From Endozoicomonas montiporae CL-33 (GTDB taxonomy: Bacteria; Pseudomonadota; Gammaproteobacteria; Pseudomonadales; Endozoicomonadaceae), in assembly GCF_001583435.1 (NCBI RefSeq), contig NZ_CP013251.1, positions 4,787,215 through 4,851,214 on the forward strand: a stretch of 64,000 nt of DNA. Reading direction: 5' to 3'. The position numbers and the translations under genes were made by a program. The notes under the pieces are model-generated. The model was not told where the DNA came from, did no database searches, and was given only the letters and a program-made list of their open reading frames with translations. How positions within the stretch are numbered: the stretch's first letter is position 1; each line of letters opens with the position of its first letter. Positions 63,188 through 64,000 of the stretch are shown here, one piece after another.

Positions 63188-64000
63188 ATGCCCAAGACAT
63201 TTAAAGAAAGGGAAAAAACGTGTATTCCCACAATAGCAGGCATCGCGTTGGCAGTAATGTTGTCATCTATACGGCCTTCCCTTGCTGGTCACATTGGAGA
63301 GGTTTTATTTCAGCGCGGGCACACGCCCACTATCGGAAGCAGAGAGAAAATATTTCAACCTCGCACAGCCGCTTTAGCTCCAAAGCTTTTCGTACAGGCT
63401 TTGATTCAAACACAAAACGTTCAACCCGAAGCAACCCCATGTAAACCAGAGGGTAAGAATCTGGCGTTGATTTTGGATGACTCATCCACGTCAAACAACA
63501 CTGAACATGAGACACCATTCAAGCTGCTTACGTTCAATGAGTCACAGCATCAACCGTTCGAGATACTGACCATTCCTGCAAGCCTGCACCGGAAACCACT
63601 CGAATATCCTATTCTCCCTGACACTCGGCGTATCGTACCCAAAACACACGGTAAGCCTCCTCACCCCTGTAAGGCAAAACTGAGTAAATACACACGGCCT
63701 TACCCTGTTGAGGTTTACGAAGCCATCAAATGGCCAGTCATGAATGGTTATATCTGGCTTTTTTATGAAGCGGATGGTTCTCTATCGATCTATGCAGACC
63801 CTGATGAACCACCCGAATCCGTCACCATCCTCCAGGAACCCTTATTACCCGACTGCACGATCATGGCTCTTGCAAGCCATGACCGGATCACACTATTCAG
63901 CTATTGCGAAGCGCTGACCAGTCTGTCAGAGGCCAACAAACCCAGCACCATTCCGGAAAATCAACTGACCACCCTGACCCAGAATCCGGATGGCAGCTGG
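63188..64000 (+). CDS. Secreted hypothetical protein (3'-truncated by window edge)
   Basis: From ATG 63188 the frame is open to the last base, giving 271 visible residues. The N-terminus (basic MPKTFKEREK, then a hydrophobic stretch IAGIALAVMLSSI, RPSLAG) is a likely signal peptide. The rest is rich in Pro, His, Thr and Ser (PHPCKAKLSKYTRPYPVEVY, IYADPDEPPESV), with no recognised domain. No clear ribosome-binding site precedes the ATG. It is read divergently from nsrR. Confidence 0.55.
   Translation, partial: MPKTFKEREKTCIPTIAGIALAVMLSSIRPSLAGHIGEVLFQRGHTPTIGSREKIFQPRTAALAPKLFVQALIQTQNVQPEATPCKPEGKNLALILDDSSTSNNTEHETPFKLLTFNESQHQPFEILTIPASLHRKPLEYPILPDTRRIVPKTHGKPPHPCKAKLSKYTRPYPVEVYEAIKWPVMNGYIWLFYEADGSLSIYADPDEPPESVTILQEPLLPDCTIMALASHDRITLFSYCEALTSLSEANKPSTIPENQLTTLTQNPDGSW

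Overview
The window reads as chromosome of a marine, probably host-associated gammaproteobacterium. The riboflavin/nrdR/nusB/thiL/pgpA and xseB/ispA/dxs blocks, a full gspC-N type II secretion operon and a gamma-type tmRNA are typical of Oceanospirillales-like genomes. The secreted GH85 glycosidase, tandem amino-acid/sodium symporters and abundant small palindromic repeats suggest an Endozoicomonas-like lineage. That genus-level guess is inference, not proof.

Region by region. 1-5.3 kb: late structural (tail/baseplate-type) genes of a prophage that runs off the left edge, ending at a 28-bp copy of the tmRNA 3' end and a perfect terminator palindrome. 5.3-18.3 kb: an orphan GspM-like gene and a lipid A deacylase on the minus strand, then twelve tightly overlapping type II secretion genes (gspC to gspN). 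18.3-18.7 kb: ssrA (tmRNA) with its own promoter and terminator. 18.7-27.4 kb: an AT-richer accessory stretch downstream of ssrA with small unknown genes, a PLD/SF2 helicase/DUF3427-type protein facing a Nudix hydrolase, a small coiled-coil protein, a winged-helix/PD-(D/E)XK protein, a complete IS21-family element and a GNAT acetyltransferase. 27.4-36.4 kb: secreted endo-beta-N-acetylglucosaminidase, a second coiled-coil protein, a membrane-anchored methyltransferase, a CstA-type transporter and two tandem AGCS symporters. 36.4-50.3 kb: housekeeping genes for isoprenoid precursors (ispA, dxs), riboflavin (ribA, ribH, ribBA, ribE, ribD), nusB, thiL, pgpA, nrdR and glyA. 50.4-64 kb: a lipoprotein with an autotransporter-like barrel, ettA, a DUF4202 protein, a secreted cysteine-repeat protein, class I aldolase, a DUF2608 HAD protein, a YdiJ-like FAD/Fe-S dehydrogenase, nsrR and the start of a secreted protein cut by the right edge.

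How it fits together. GspC-N would build the envelope-spanning pump (prepilin peptidase GspO is not here), and the GH85 enzyme and other signal-peptide proteins are plausible cargo. RibA, RibBA, RibD, RibE and RibH make a complete riboflavin pathway apart from the phosphatase step. RibBA has lost the zinc cysteines of its GTP cyclohydrolase half, so the separate RibA probably supplies that step.

The least expected content is in the gaps between genes. Several families of TA-flanked, whole-length palindromic elements (about 160-300 bp) carry the same 10-bp core, TAGCNNGCTA, at or near their midpoint. They lie at 41.3, 44.4, 47.7-48.1, 54.0-54.3 and 56.8-57.1 kb, sometimes nested in one another. 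Two of them also carry an off-centre 46-bp module that can fold into two hairpins, and the two copies differ by compensatory base changes in both stems. This is the strongest candidate here for an undescribed small mobile or RNA element.
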